Notes: generated from the letters alone by a model not told the origin. Counted from the stretch's first letter, positions 19,488 through 27,174 are shown. The stretch is 34,357 nt of DNA from Corallococcus sp. (GCA_023667435.1 JAMPAB010000010.1:1-34357), one strand, 5' to 3'. Made by a program: numbers and translations.

Positions 19488-20489
19488 TCAGATTGACACC
19501 TCCACCAAATGAGTTATTGCAGGTATGCTGTCCCCCTGAAACGACGTAGTAGGACTCATCAGCGCTCCCGTACCTGCAAGCAATATTTTTTTATACTCTC
19601 CTCTCCTCAAACGCCCAAGCAAAACGCTGTTGAAAATCAGCGCCGAGCAGGCAGCGCCGCTTCCGCCCTGATAAGTTTGCTGTTCGTCCCAGTATAAAGA
19701 TGCTCCGCAGTCGTGTTGTTTCGAGGCGATATCGTACCCCTCCTGCCGCGTCAGATCGATAAGTATGTCTGACCCGAGCTTGCCTAAATCACCCGTAAAA
19801 ATAGCGTCGTAATCGTCGGGAGAAGCGTCGGTATCTTTGAAAAAACGGACTATCGTATCGCACGCGGACGGAGCCATTGCGGCGCCCATATTATTCGCGT
19901 CCATAATACCGTAATCTATTACTCGCCCTATTGTAGCGCGCGTAACGCGCGGACACGGGTATTCGTCGGATGAGGTAAGCAACGTGGCGCCCACTCCCGT
20001 AGCCGTCCACTGCGTAACGGGAGAACGCAATACGCCTAATTCTAAGGGAAAACGGTACTGCCGTTCGGCGGTGGAAAAGTGACTGCCCGCAATACTTATT
20101 ACGTTTTCCAATCCGTTGGAAATGAGACACGCGCCGATAAGCAAGCTTTCGGCAAACGTAGCGCAAGCATTATACAGTCCCAAAAACCCGACGTGAAATT
20201 TACGCGCGGAAAAGGACGCAGAAACAATCTGATTCAACAAGTCGCCTCCCGCTATTGCGTCAATTTCTTTGACCGTCAAGTTCGATTTGTTTATTACTCC
20301 CTCCAGCGCGTGCTCGAACATTTTACGCTCGGCGCGTTCGAATGTGTTTTGACCGAAAGTATCTTCCTGCAAGGTAAAGTCGAAAAACCCCTTATACCGT
20401 CCGTCGTTTTCTTTCGGTCCCGCCACGCTGTAGCCTTCCAAAACGTTGACGTTGTTAAACTCTAATGTGCGTTTTCTGTAATATTCCAT
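19488..20489 (-). CDS. spoVAD: Stage V sporulation protein AD
   Basis: SpoVAD is a soluble, thiolase-fold protein that binds dipicolinic acid at the forespore inner membrane and works with SpoVAC and SpoVAE in its transport. The 333 residues are full length. Visible family features include YNACATFAESL near 105, IAGSHFSTAERQYRFPLELG near 135, the GDLGKLGSD segment near 230 and the C-terminal GTGALMSPTTSFQGDSIPAI. One base separates it from the spoVAC stop, and its GGGGG ribosome binding site is inside spoVAC. Confidence 0.96.
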   Translation of the reverse strand: MEYYRKRTLEFNNVNVLEGYSVAGPKENDGRYKGFFDFTLQEDTFGQNTFERAERKMFEHALEGVINKSNLTVKEIDAIAGGDLLNQIVSASFSARKFHVGFLGLYNACATFAESLLIGACLISNGLENVISIAGSHFSTAERQYRFPLELGVLRSPVTQWTATGVGATLLTSSDEYPCPRVTRATIGRVIDYGIMDANNMGAAMAPSACDTIVRFFKDTDASPDDYDAIFTGDLGKLGSDILIDLTRQEGYDIASKQHDCGASLYWDEQQTYQGGSGAACSALIFNSVLLGRLRRGEYKKILLAGTGALMSPTTSFQGDSIPAITHLVEVSI

Positions 20490-20490
20490 A

Positions 20491-20958
20491 TTAACCCCCG
20501 AAAATCAGCGTGAGGACTGCTATCACAACAGAAATTGTGACTCCGTTGACAATTACAGGTCCCGCAACCTGAAACATTTTTGCGCCCACGCCGTATATAT
20601 AGCCCTCTGCACGGAATTCCAGAGCGGGAGAAACAACAGCATTGGAAAAACCCGTTATGGGGATAGTCGATCCCGCGCCTGCAAATCTGCCTATATTATC
20701 GTAAACGCCCAACCCCGTAAGGACGGCTGCAATAAGAACCATAGTACCGGAAGCAAGTACCGAAGCGTCCTCTATGTCAAACCAAAGCTTGTACAGTTCT
20801 ATGAACGCCTGCCCTATGCAGCAAATTACGCCTCCGATTACAAACGCCCAAAACATATTCTTCCAATGCGAACTTTTCGGCATTTTCTCGAAAACGTAAG
20901 ATTTGTAGTTAGATTTAGTTATTTCGCCGTCGGCAGTTATCTGACCTCTGTTTTTCAT
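20491..20958 (-). CDS. spoVAC: Stage V sporulation protein AC
   Basis: SpoVAC is the mechanosensitive membrane subunit of the SpoVA dipicolinate channel. The 155 residues show several transmembrane helices and the signatures FVIGGVICCIGQAF near 42 and FAGAGSTIPITGFSNAVVSPALEFRAEG near 98. I prefer ATG 20958 to the in-frame GTG two codons earlier, because the AGTAGGTG Shine-Dalgarno-like sequence covers the GTG. It is the first of three tightly packed spoVA genes. Confidence 0.95.
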   Translation of the reverse strand: MKNRGQITADGEITKSNYKSYVFEKMPKSSHWKNMFWAFVIGGVICCIGQAFIELYKLWFDIEDASVLASGTMVLIAAVLTGLGVYDNIGRFAGAGSTIPITGFSNAVVSPALEFRAEGYIYGVGAKMFQVAGPVIVNGVTISVVIAVLTLIFGG

Positions 20959-20964
20959 ATACAC

Positions 20965-21075
20965 CTACTTCTTTTTTATTTCGTCCGATCTGTTTTCCAA
21001 ATCGTATTCCTTCGGCGCGTAAGTCTCCCTTTCGTCGGAATTAGCGCTGTAATCTCTTTGTGACGTCGTCTTCAT
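20965..21075 (-). CDS. Possible 36-residue hydrophilic peptide ahead of spoVAC
   Basis: An open frame of 36 codons starts at ATG 21075 and ends in TAG seven bases before the spoVAC ATG, with the spoVAC ribosome binding sequence overlapping its stop. The peptide (beginning MKTTSQRDYS, ending RSDEIKKK) is highly charged, with no hydrophobic segment or known motif. Codon use resembles the neighbours (GAC, GAA, GCG), which argues mildly for a real gene. There is no evident ribosome binding site of its own. It may be a small protein, a leader affecting spoVAC translation, or chance. Confidence 0.35.
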   Translation of the reverse strand: MKTTSQRDYSANSDERETYAPKEYDLENRSDEIKKK

Positions 21076-21284
21076 AATAAAGATTTTTAACTATTGCAGC
21101 AAAATTTATTCTGCCGACGCGAATAAAATCATATTATTTATTACACAAAGCTAGAATGGAAAAACGGCAAATTTAGATAAAAAGCGATATTATGTCAGTA
21201 ATATTATGCTACAAAATGCAGAAATTTAAAATTATAGCGAGTCTTTTAGAAAAATTACGTACAAAATAGTTAATTAGCAATGAA
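21076..21284. other. AT-rich intergenic region upstream of the spoVA genes
   Basis: No gene is seen. On the minus strand an 8-base direct repeat CATAATAT occurs at 21201-21208 and 21187-21194. Each copy contains CATNNTA, as in sigma-G -10 elements, and CATTCTA lies further down. I could not pair either with a convincing sigma-G -35 box at the right distance. The region most likely holds the forespore promoter of the spoVA operon. Confidence 0.4.
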
Positions 21285-21314
21285 AACGGAGTTTGATTTT
21301 AGTCAAACTCCGTT
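21285..21314 (-). terminator. Terminator of the M50 protease-scpA-scpB operon
   Basis: A perfect 12-base-pair stem, AACGGAGTTTGA with TCAAACTCCGTT (21285-21296 with 21303-21314), has a six-base loop. On the minus strand it is followed by TTCATT after a T-rich stem end. It lies 51 bases after the scpB stop. Confidence 0.75.
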
Positions 21315-21365
21315 AAGTTTAAAAGAAATAAATTTAAGCGATTATTGCTTCGGCGACAGACAATG

Positions 21366-21992
21366 CTACTCTACTTTACTTAGTTCTTCCCCCATAAGAA
21401 ATTCGGGAACGTCCTCAACTTTATCGAACATTGGTTTTTCGACGGTTTTAACGGAAAATTCACCCGAAGAAATCTCCTGTAATTTAGCTAACAGCGTTTC
21501 GTAATCGGGCAAATCGGAAACGTCGCTTATGGAGAAGCGTTTAAGGAAGTCGTCGGTTGTGGCAAACAATAACGGCTTGCCTATAGTTTCTTTTCTTCCC
21601 ACTACTTCGACCAACCCCAATCGCATAAGATTTTGTAGGGAATACGTACAGTCGACCGAACGGATTTCTTCTATTTCCAAGCGAGTGACAGGCTGTTTAT
21701 AGGCAATTATTGCCAACGTTTCCAGCATAGCGTTAGTAAGCTCTTTTTCCTTTATAGGATTTAACACTGCTTCGACGTCTCCGCTGTACGAAGGATTTGT
21801 TGCAAATTGAATTTTTTTGTTAAAGCGCAGCAAATGTATACCGGTTTCGCCGCCGTATTTGGATTTCAGTTCCTCGATGGCGGCGTTAAATTCTTTGGTA
21901 TCGGCATTAAGCTTTTCTTTAATAAAAGATTCTTCGATTTCTTTTCCCGAAACGAATAATATCGCTTCTATCTTATTACTCAAAAGACTCAT
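21366..21992 (-). CDS. scpB: Segregation and condensation protein B
   Basis: ScpB is the winged-helix subunit of the SMC-ScpA-ScpB condensin that compacts and separates chromosomes. Typical features are NKIEAILFVSGKEI at the start, LLRFNKKIQFAT near 55, the signature LETLAIIAYKQPVTRLEIEEIR near 95 and YSLQNLMRLGLVEVVGRKETIGKPLLFATT. I chose ATG 21992 because GGGGGA stands five bases upstream; ATG 21998 is also in frame. It overlaps scpA by 17 bases. About 208 residues, as usual. Confidence 0.95.
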   Translation of the reverse strand: MSLLSNKIEAILFVSGKEIEESFIKEKLNADTKEFNAAIEELKSKYGGETGIHLLRFNKKIQFATNPSYSGDVEAVLNPIKEKELTNAMLETLAIIAYKQPVTRLEIEEIRSVDCTYSLQNLMRLGLVEVVGRKETIGKPLLFATTDDFLKRFSISDVSDLPDYETLLAKLQEISSGEFSVKTVEKPMFDKVEDVPEFLMGEELSKVE

Positions 21993-22785
21993 AATCATCC
22001 CCCACTATGACATCGACGTTTTCTGCGTCGGGTCTTTTTTCTATATATATGTCTTCGAACAATGCCGCCTGGCGCACTTTAATGATTTGCAATTTAAGCA
22101 GCTCCAAAACGGCTAAAAACGTTGTTACTATTTCGTTACGCGACGCATTTTCGTCAAATAATTCCACAAACCGAAACTTGTCTTCCGTAAGCAAAACTTC
22201 CCTGATATACGCAACCTTTTGAGGGACGGAAAAGCTTTCTTTGACTATCGCGCGCGACACGTTTTCCGCTGCATTCTTAATTTGCATTTTCATCAGAAAC
22301 TTCTGAAAAGCCGCGACAAAACCTTCTACGCTTAAATTGTCTTTTATTACGGAAATTTCCTTGCCGACGTTTTTATCGGGTTCCCGATAAAACCTATTGA
22401 CATTTTCCTGCTCCTTAAGTTCGCTGACGATTTCTTTGAATAATTTATATTCTTCCAGCTGTCTTATAAGCACTTTCTCGGGAGATTCTTCGTCGTCGTT
22501 AAGACCTTCGAGAACAGGCAACAATGCGCGGGATTTTATCTCGAGTAAAGTTGCGGACATATTCATATATTCGCTCGCTTTGTCGAAATCCAAATCGGAC
22601 AACTGCGACATATATTGTAAAAACTGTTCAGTCACCTGAGAAACAAAAATATCTTTGATTTCGATTTTATTTTCTTTGACTAATGCCAAGAGAAGATCCA
22701 ACGGTCCCGAAAAATTCGTCAATTTCAGTTCTAAAACAGACTTCTCTTCGTCAAAAATATACTGTTGCTGATATTCTTCAGACAT
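21976..22785 (-). CDS. scpA: Segregation and condensation protein A
   Basis: ScpA is the kleisin that bridges the SMC heads in the bacterial condensin complex. The N-terminal SMC neck-binding part reads LELKLTNFSGPLDLLLALVKENKIEIKDI, followed by SEYMNMSATLLEIKSRALLPV near 75. The C-terminal winged helix that caps the SMC head ends near residue 250. The length of 269 is typical. It overlaps the upstream protease gene by 8 bases and scpB by 17, so all three are translationally coupled. Confidence 0.96.
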   Translation of the reverse strand: MSEEYQQQYIFDEEKSVLELKLTNFSGPLDLLLALVKENKIEIKDIFVSQVTEQFLQYMSQLSDLDFDKASEYMNMSATLLEIKSRALLPVLEGLNDDEESPEKVLIRQLEEYKLFKEIVSELKEQENVNRFYREPDKNVGKEISVIKDNLSVEGFVAAFQKFLMKMQIKNAAENVSRAIVKESFSVPQKVAYIREVLLTEDKFRFVELFDENASRNEIVTTFLAVLELLKLQIIKVRQAALFEDIYIEKRPDAENVDVIVGDDYESFE

Positions 22786-23500
22786 TAAAGATTAGCCTCC
22801 AAAACGCAATAAACCCGTCCTCAATCAGACCGCCGAACTTCCCAATATACAAGTTTAACGGCGAGTAAGAGCTTACAAACGGAATATAGTTTAGCGCGAT
22901 AAATCCCAGCATTATATATAAACTGTATCTGCGCATAAATTTCATAAAGCCGTTGTTTTCGCTTACGAAACAGCTCAGTAACCGATAGCCGTCCAGAGGA
23001 AACAATGGCAGGATGTTAAATAACGCAAAATTTATATTAAGCGTCAACGCCCACTGCGAAAATATTCGGCAGAAATACACCAAATAGTCTACGCCTTCTT
23101 GCGGAATGGACGGGGACTTGATCAACGCAAAGGCGACTAACAGCATTGCGAAAAAGAAAGCAAGAACGAGATTCGTCAAAACTCCCGCTATCGACACCGT
23201 AATGCAGCCGGTCTTCCGCTTTTTAAAATTGCGCGGATCAACGGGGACGGGTTTCGCCCAACCGAAACCGACGAAAAGCATCATCAGCAATCCAATTAAA
23301 TCGAAATGCCGCATAGGATTGAGACTGAGCCTTCCGTACGATTTTGCCGTAATATCGCCGTTCCACAGTGCGACAAGCCCGTGAGCAATCTCATGTAAAA
23401 CAAGCGCCGTCAACAAAGCTAAGATATAACCGAGTACGTAAAGCAACCCTTCTCTGCCTCTGCCCTGCTGCGCATAAACTATGAAGTCGTAAATTACCAT
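22778..23500 (-). CDS. Site-2 protease family membrane metalloprotease (M50, YwhC-like)
   Basis: An intramembrane zinc protease, without the PDZ domain of RseP. The zinc-binding HEIAH motif lies near residue 36 in a transmembrane helix, and the second metal-ligand motif NILPLFPLDGYR lies near 172. About six hydrophobic helices are present in 240 residues. Its substrate is unknown. Genes of this type often precede scpA and scpB in clostridia, and here it overlaps scpA by 8 bases. The only Met before HEIAH is at 23500. It has no ribosome binding site and lies six bases from a good -10 box, so the message may be leaderless. Confidence 0.92.
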   Translation of the reverse strand: MVIYDFIVYAQQGRGREGLLYVLGYILALLTALVLHEIAHGLVALWNGDITAKSYGRLSLNPMRHFDLIGLLMMLFVGFGWAKPVPVDPRNFKKRKTGCITVSIAGVLTNLVLAFFFAMLLVAFALIKSPSIPQEGVDYLVYFCRIFSQWALTLNINFALFNILPLFPLDGYRLLSCFVSENNGFMKFMRRYSLYIMLGFIALNYIPFVSSYSPLNLYIGKFGGLIEDGFIAFWRLIFNV

Positions 23501-23506
23501 TTATAT

Positions 23507-23535
23507 ATTTTAGCAAATCCTACGTATAAAGTCAA
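23507..23535 (-). promoter_or_regulatory. Predicted sigma-A promoter giving a leaderless M50-scpA-scpB message
   Basis: TTGACT (23530-23535) and TAAAAT (23507-23512) on the minus strand have a 17-base spacer. Only six bases, ATATAA, separate the -10 box from the ATG at 23500, so the predicted start site is at or next to the A of the start codon. Confidence 0.65.
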
Positions 23536-23805
23536 TTATTGCGTGGTATTAGAAAAATTTTTCAAAGAAGCGTAAAGATATATATTCCAAGAATCTATTT
23601 TGAGATTCTCGATATTTTTTTTTCTCTGAAATAGATATACGCCAAAAAGAAAAACAATCGACAATAATACGTCAAAGCATCTTACTAATAAATTCGTCGG
23701 TTGCGCACAAATTCTATATTCCGAGCAATATCTGCCATTTCTGCCTGCCGCTTTTGCAAGTTTTTTAGATTTTTGCCGTTTGTATTTACTTTTCGCGCTT
23801 CTCAT
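23536..23805 (-). CDS. Possible small single-span membrane protein, unknown
   Basis: I do not recognise this 89-residue frame. The first 25 residues are very basic (KSKYKRQKSKKLAKAAGR), a hydrophobic stretch LLVRCFDVLLSIVFLFGVYLF at about 39-59 could span the membrane, and a KKNIEN basic-to-polar tail follows. A CGGAG sequence stands about four bases before the ATG, which supports translation. Its stop abuts the -35 box of the next operon. Base composition is more AT-rich than the neighbouring genes, and a chance frame cannot be ruled out. Confidence 0.4.
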   Translation of the reverse strand: MRSAKSKYKRQKSKKLAKAAGRNGRYCSEYRICAQPTNLLVRCFDVLLSIVFLFGVYLFQRKKNIENLKIDSWNIYLYASLKNFSNTTQ

Positions 23806-23817
23806 TACACTCCGAAT

Positions 23818-23841
23818 TTATGCAATATGACGACAATTCAT
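23818..23841 (-). CDS. Seven-residue open frame with a strong ribosome binding site
   Basis: AAGGAG lies seven bases before an ATG that opens MNCRHIA and then stops with TAA, 12 bases before the start of the 89-residue frame. The ribosome binding site is better than that of most genes here. It may be a leader peptide or a remnant of a decayed gene. No function is proposed. Confidence 0.3.
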   Translation of the reverse strand: MNCRHIA

Positions 23842-23959
23842 AAAAATACTCCTTGTACATAATTTAACCGAGTAAACTCTGACGATATCGAAGAACTTAT
23901 TACGAGCGGCATATCCTTAGTGTTTACCGCTGCGTTTAGCAATACAACTTACTGGCAGC

Positions 23960-23994
23960 AAAAACCGCCTCGACAATATATACTATCGAGGCGG
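23960..23994 (-). terminator. Rho-independent terminator after the dacF-like gene
   Basis: A 9-base-pair GC-rich stem CCGCCTCGA/TCGAGGCGG (23986-23994 with 23965-23973) is followed by TTTTT on the minus strand, about 24 bases after the carboxypeptidase stop. Confidence 0.9.
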
Positions 23995-24017
23995 CAAAAT
24001 CAATATCTATAATCTAC

Positions 24018-25160
24018 TTATTTGTTTGTCGTAATATCGGTAACGTAATCCCAGTAGCTCTTTGCCTGAACGTCGCAGGCAACTATTACGTCCGTCTCTT
24101 TCACGACGTTACCGTTTCGGTCCTTAAGTTTAGCTTGACCTACTACGTCTCCCGCTTTTAAAGGCGCCTTTACTTTTTCCTCTATTTCGTACTCGACGGA
24201 GTAATCGGATTCTCCTTTTCGTCCGAAAGCGTTGAGCAAGCTTCTTGCCGTAATATTTACCGAAGATTCTCTACCGCCCGACACACCGACGGAGCCTACG
24301 TCGTCGCCGGCGTTAAGGTACACTTTGTTCTCATAGTTGGCGAAAGCGTAATTGAACATTTCGCTTACTTCTTTAAACCGCGTCTTGCTGTCGGAAGCGC
24401 CCACCACTACGGCAATCATCCGCGTATCTCCGCGTTTTGCGGTAGCCGCCAGACAATGCTGCGCTTCTGCGGTGTATCCCGTTTTGCCGCCGTCGCAACC
24501 GTCGTAGAAACGTATAAGCTTATTTGTATTAGTCATCCCCGTGACTCTGCCCGACGGGTGCGCAAAGTCTTCCATCCATATTTGGGAGCAACTAAAATAA
24601 TGCGGATGCTTAATAAGCGCCGCAAACATAGCCGCAACGTCTTTGGCGCATGAAAACTGACTGACGGCGGGCAACCCCGTGCAATTTTCGAAATGCGTAG
24701 CTTCCAGACCCAACGACTGAGCTTTTTTATTCATGTGTTCAACAAAATTTTCAACGCTTCCGTCAATGTATTCGGCAAGCGCGACGCAACTGTCGTTTGC
24801 CGAGCAAACGACGACGGATTTTACCAGATTTTCCAACTTATAAGTAGCGTTGGCATCCAAAAAGACTTGCGAACCGCCCATAGACGCCGCTCTGCTGCTT
24901 GCTACTACATCGTCGTCGAGCCCGACTTTACCTTCGTCAATAGAATCGTACACGCACAAAAGCGTCATTATTTTCGTCATGCTTGCAATGGGTCTCTTTT
25001 CGAGCGAATTGCTTTCGTAGACGATTTGACCGTCCTCAGACATCAAAATCGCCTCGCGCGCCGACGTATGCAGCGCAGTTTCTGCGCAAGCGGTAAACGG
25101 AACAATCGCAACAAGAAACAGACAGCCGCAAAAAAACAACGTCAGTATCTTCCTTTTCAT
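24018..25160 (-). CDS. dacF: D-alanyl-D-alanine carboxypeptidase, DacF-like (low-molecular-mass PBP, S11)
   Basis: The enzyme trims the terminal D-Ala from peptidoglycan stem peptides. A signal peptide ends near residue 26 (FTACAETA). The serine-protease-like motifs are SMTK (Ser60, Lys63), SAN (Ser120, Asn122) and KTG (226-228). A C-terminal beta domain of the PBP5 type ends without an obvious amphipathic anchor. The length is 380. It follows deoB, as dacF follows deoB (drm) and a phosphorylase gene in Bacillus, and has a forespore-type promoter, so a role in spore cortex synthesis is likely. AAGGAG precedes the ATG. Confidence 0.88.
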   Translation of the reverse strand: MKRKILTLFFCGCLFLVAIVPFTACAETALHTSAREAILMSEDGQIVYESNSLEKRPIASMTKIMTLLCVYDSIDEGKVGLDDDVVASSRAASMGGSQVFLDANATYKLENLVKSVVVCSANDSCVALAEYIDGSVENFVEHMNKKAQSLGLEATHFENCTGLPAVSQFSCAKDVAAMFAALIKHPHYFSCSQIWMEDFAHPSGRVTGMTNTNKLIRFYDGCDGGKTGYTAEAQHCLAATAKRGDTRMIAVVVGASDSKTRFKEVSEMFNYAFANYENKVYLNAGDDVGSVGVSGGRESSVNITARSLLNAFGRKGESDYSVEYEIEEKVKAPLKAGDVVGQAKLKDRNGNVVKETDVIVACDVQAKSYWDYVTDITTNK

Positions 25161-25184
25161 ACTTTTCTCCTTATTTATTTTTGT

Positions 25185-25213
25185 TAGTATCTGCTAAAAC
25201 AAGAAAAGTATGC
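25185..25213 (-). promoter_or_regulatory. Possible sigma-F/sigma-G promoter of dacF
   Basis: On the minus strand GCATA (25209-25213) and GATACTA (25185-25191) are 17 bases apart, close to the forespore sigma-G pattern of a TGMATA-like -35 and CATACTA-like -10. It lies about 25 bases before the dacF start codon. In Bacillus dacF is transcribed in the forespore. Confidence 0.5.
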
Positions 25214-25265
25214 GCCTGCAAAAATTGCGCTCGAAATAAAAAAAAACTTGCAGCCGACATTTTAC

Positions 25266-25299
25266 AAACAAAAACCTCTCCCGCCGCATACGGGAGAGG
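25266..25299 (-). terminator. Rho-independent terminator after deoB
   Basis: The stem CCTCTCCCG/CGGGAGAGG (25291-25299 with 25275-25283) is followed on the minus strand by TTTTTGTTTG, about 35 bases after the deoB stop. It separates deoB from dacF transcription. Confidence 0.9.
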
Positions 25300-25333
25300 A
25301 AAGCAATTTAGAATATATTAAATTACGCCGAAC

Positions 25334-26485
25334 TTATCTGGTAACTTTTTCCCAAACGGACTTAGGCGCAGCGTCGGTGATTTGCAGCTGCTCTAAAACG
25401 GTATCGTTAATTACGTCAAATCCCTTCAAAGTGCCCAAATTAGTGGGAACTATATCGCAGCCGAACATAAGCAAAGGCGTATATTCCCTTGTGTGGTCGG
25501 TATGCGCTTTATGCGTAGGATCGCATCCGTGATCTCCCGTTATGTAAAGCACGTCGTCGTGACGTAATATTTTTGTCAACTCCGCTACTTTACCGTCTAT
25601 TTCTTCCAACGCTTCCGCATAACCGAAAACGTCGCGGCGATGGCCGTATTTCATATCCGTATCGACCAAATTGACAAAAACCAATCCGTCGAATTTTTTC
25701 TTAGCAATCTCGATAGTTTTCTCCAATCCGTCAAGATTATTCACGGTATGAATACTGCGCGTTATGCCTCTGCCGTTAAAGATATATTCGATTTTTCCTA
25801 CGGCAACGCTTTCTAATCCTGCCGCCGAAACCCTATCCAAAAGCGTTACGCCCGTAGGATCAAGCGAGAAGTCCTTACGCTCGGAAGTGCGCGTGAAAGG
25901 ATATTTGCCTGTAAACGGTCTGGCAATGACCCTGCCTACCCCGTAAGCGCCGTCGCACAATTTACGCGCTTTTTCGCACATATCGTATAATTCCCCGATA
26001 CTGTACTTATCCATATGGACCGCGATTTGCAATACGCTATCCGCCGACGTATACACAATAGGATAACCGGTTTTTAAATGTTCTTCTCCGTAGTCTTTGA
26101 TAACTTCGGTTCCGCTGTACGGCTTATTGCACAATACTTTAACGCCAAGTTCCTTTTCGAGTTTCGAAATAAAACTTTGCGGAAAACCGTTAGGAAAAGT
26201 GGGCAGAGCTTGCTTTGTTATAACGCCCGCCATTTCCCAGTGTCCGACGGTAGTATCCTTACCTTTCGACAATTCTTCCAAACGAGCGTACGCCCCGTTA
26301 GGCATACGGTCGTCGTTATACGTGCCGTCGATGTTATACAATCCCATATCGGCAAGCGTAGGCAAATTAAGATCGTAGGCATGACGAATATTCTTTAATG
26401 TATTTGCGCCGTAGTCGTTAAACTTTTTACAATCCGGCATTGCGCCGATGCCGAATCCGTCTATAACGAGAATGAAAGCTCTCAT
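25334..26485 (-). CDS. deoB: Phosphopentomutase
   Basis: DeoB interconverts ribose- or deoxyribose-1-phosphate and the 5-phosphates during nucleoside salvage. It belongs to the alkaline phosphatase superfamily with two manganese ions. Metal and phosphate site motifs are visible: VIDGFGIGAMPD at the start, the phospho-Thr region KDTTVGHWEMAG near 75, VDTDMKYGHRRD near 280 and YITGDHGCDPTHKAHTDHTREY near 320. Length 383 is typical. AGGAGA precedes the ATG. Confidence 0.96.
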   Translation of the reverse strand: MRAFILVIDGFGIGAMPDCKKFNDYGANTLKNIRHAYDLNLPTLADMGLYNIDGTYNDDRMPNGAYARLEELSKGKDTTVGHWEMAGVITKQALPTFPNGFPQSFISKLEKELGVKVLCNKPYSGTEVIKDYGEEHLKTGYPIVYTSADSVLQIAVHMDKYSIGELYDMCEKARKLCDGAYGVGRVIARPFTGKYPFTRTSERKDFSLDPTGVTLLDRVSAAGLESVAVGKIEYIFNGRGITRSIHTVNNLDGLEKTIEIAKKKFDGLVFVNLVDTDMKYGHRRDVFGYAEALEEIDGKVAELTKILRHDDVLYITGDHGCDPTHKAHTDHTREYTPLLMFGCDIVPTNLGTLKGFDVINDTVLEQLQITDAAPKSVWEKVTR

Positions 26486-26536
26486 ATATTCTCCTAAAAG
26501 AAAGTTATACTTTACATACCGTTGTTATGTATTTTT

Positions 26537-26565
26537 ATTATAGCAAAAAAAAAGCTATTTTACAA
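26537..26565 (-). promoter_or_regulatory. Predicted sigma-A promoter of deoB
   Basis: TTGTAA (26560-26565) and a perfect TATAAT (26537-26542) on the minus strand flank a 17-base spacer that contains nine T residues. The -35 box starts immediately after the stop codon of the spoIIM-like gene. Confidence 0.75.
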
Positions 26566-27141
26566 TCAAATTAAAGCAGTTAGTAATTTTAATATAACAA
26601 AGAACGAGATAATTTTATAAATAAATCCCGTAATTAAAACAAAAACGACAAGTTTCAAGTCGCGCACGGATTCGATAAAGCTGCGGCGCATAGGTTCCTC
26701 GCAACAACACATAAAACAGGAAACACTCAAAATAAACGTTTCTTCGACAGCTATCAAAATTATATAAAGTATTCCCCACAGCGGCGCGTACTCGATAAGC
26801 GCCGCCGTGTTTGCTCCGCAATACAGACAATATACAAACGTAAACAGATACGAAAGCCAACGCGTACGCTTAAACATATTGCAAAGCGAAAACAGTAAAA
26901 ACATTATTGCGTAATGCGCCGCAAAAACAAGAAACGGTTTGAACCCGCCGCCGAACAAAAGATCGGCAAAGCAGTACCTGTTGTAATACCACCAGCCGTA
27001 TTTAAACGCGCAGTACAACGCAACGCCGACAACGATTCCGAGCGCGCAGACGATTGCGCACAGAAACATTCTCCTTTTATCCGCGCGAATCGAACATAAT
27101 ATATCTTCGATGCAGTTTCTTAACGAGTAGAAAAAGCTCAT
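26566..27141 (-). CDS. Multi-span membrane protein, SpoIIM-like by position and topology
   Basis: About 190 residues with roughly five hydrophobic segments (near 27-50, 65-88, 94-118, 120-145 and 163-187) and a basic, amphipathic N-terminus. I see no catalytic motif. SpoIIM, part of the engulfment peptidoglycan hydrolase complex, has five spans and about 210 residues, and in Bacillus it lies a few genes upstream of deoB and dacF, as here. That makes SpoIIM the best guess, but residue-level similarity is not evident to me. ATG 27141 lies inside a terminator hairpin and lacks a ribosome binding site. ATG 27069 has AAGGAG but only one base away, so the start is uncertain. Confidence 0.6.
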   Translation of the reverse strand: MSFFYSLRNCIEDILCSIRADKRRMFLCAIVCALGIVVGVALYCAFKYGWWYYNRYCFADLLFGGGFKPFLVFAAHYAIMFLLFSLCNMFKRTRWLSYLFTFVYCLYCGANTAALIEYAPLWGILYIILIAVEETFILSVSCFMCCCEEPMRRSFIESVRDLKLVVFVLITGFIYKIISFFVILKLLTALI

Positions 27142-27157
27142 ATCATTTGATATGAGC
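27131..27157 (-). terminator. Terminator of spoIVB overlapping the next start codon
   Basis: A perfect 9-base-pair stem GCTCATATC/GATATGAGC (27149-27157 with 27136-27144) with a four-base loop is followed by TTTTT on the minus strand, 18 bases after the spoIVB stop. The ATG at 27141 of the following gene lies in the 3' arm. Confidence 0.8.
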
Positions 27158-27174
27158 AAATTCGATAAATTATG

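Noticed and set aside
26543..26559. ATAGC-T9-GCTAT as a terminator of the spoIIM-like gene
   Set aside because: The five-base stem has its T run in the loop rather than after the stem, and it is better explained as the spacer of the deoB promoter.
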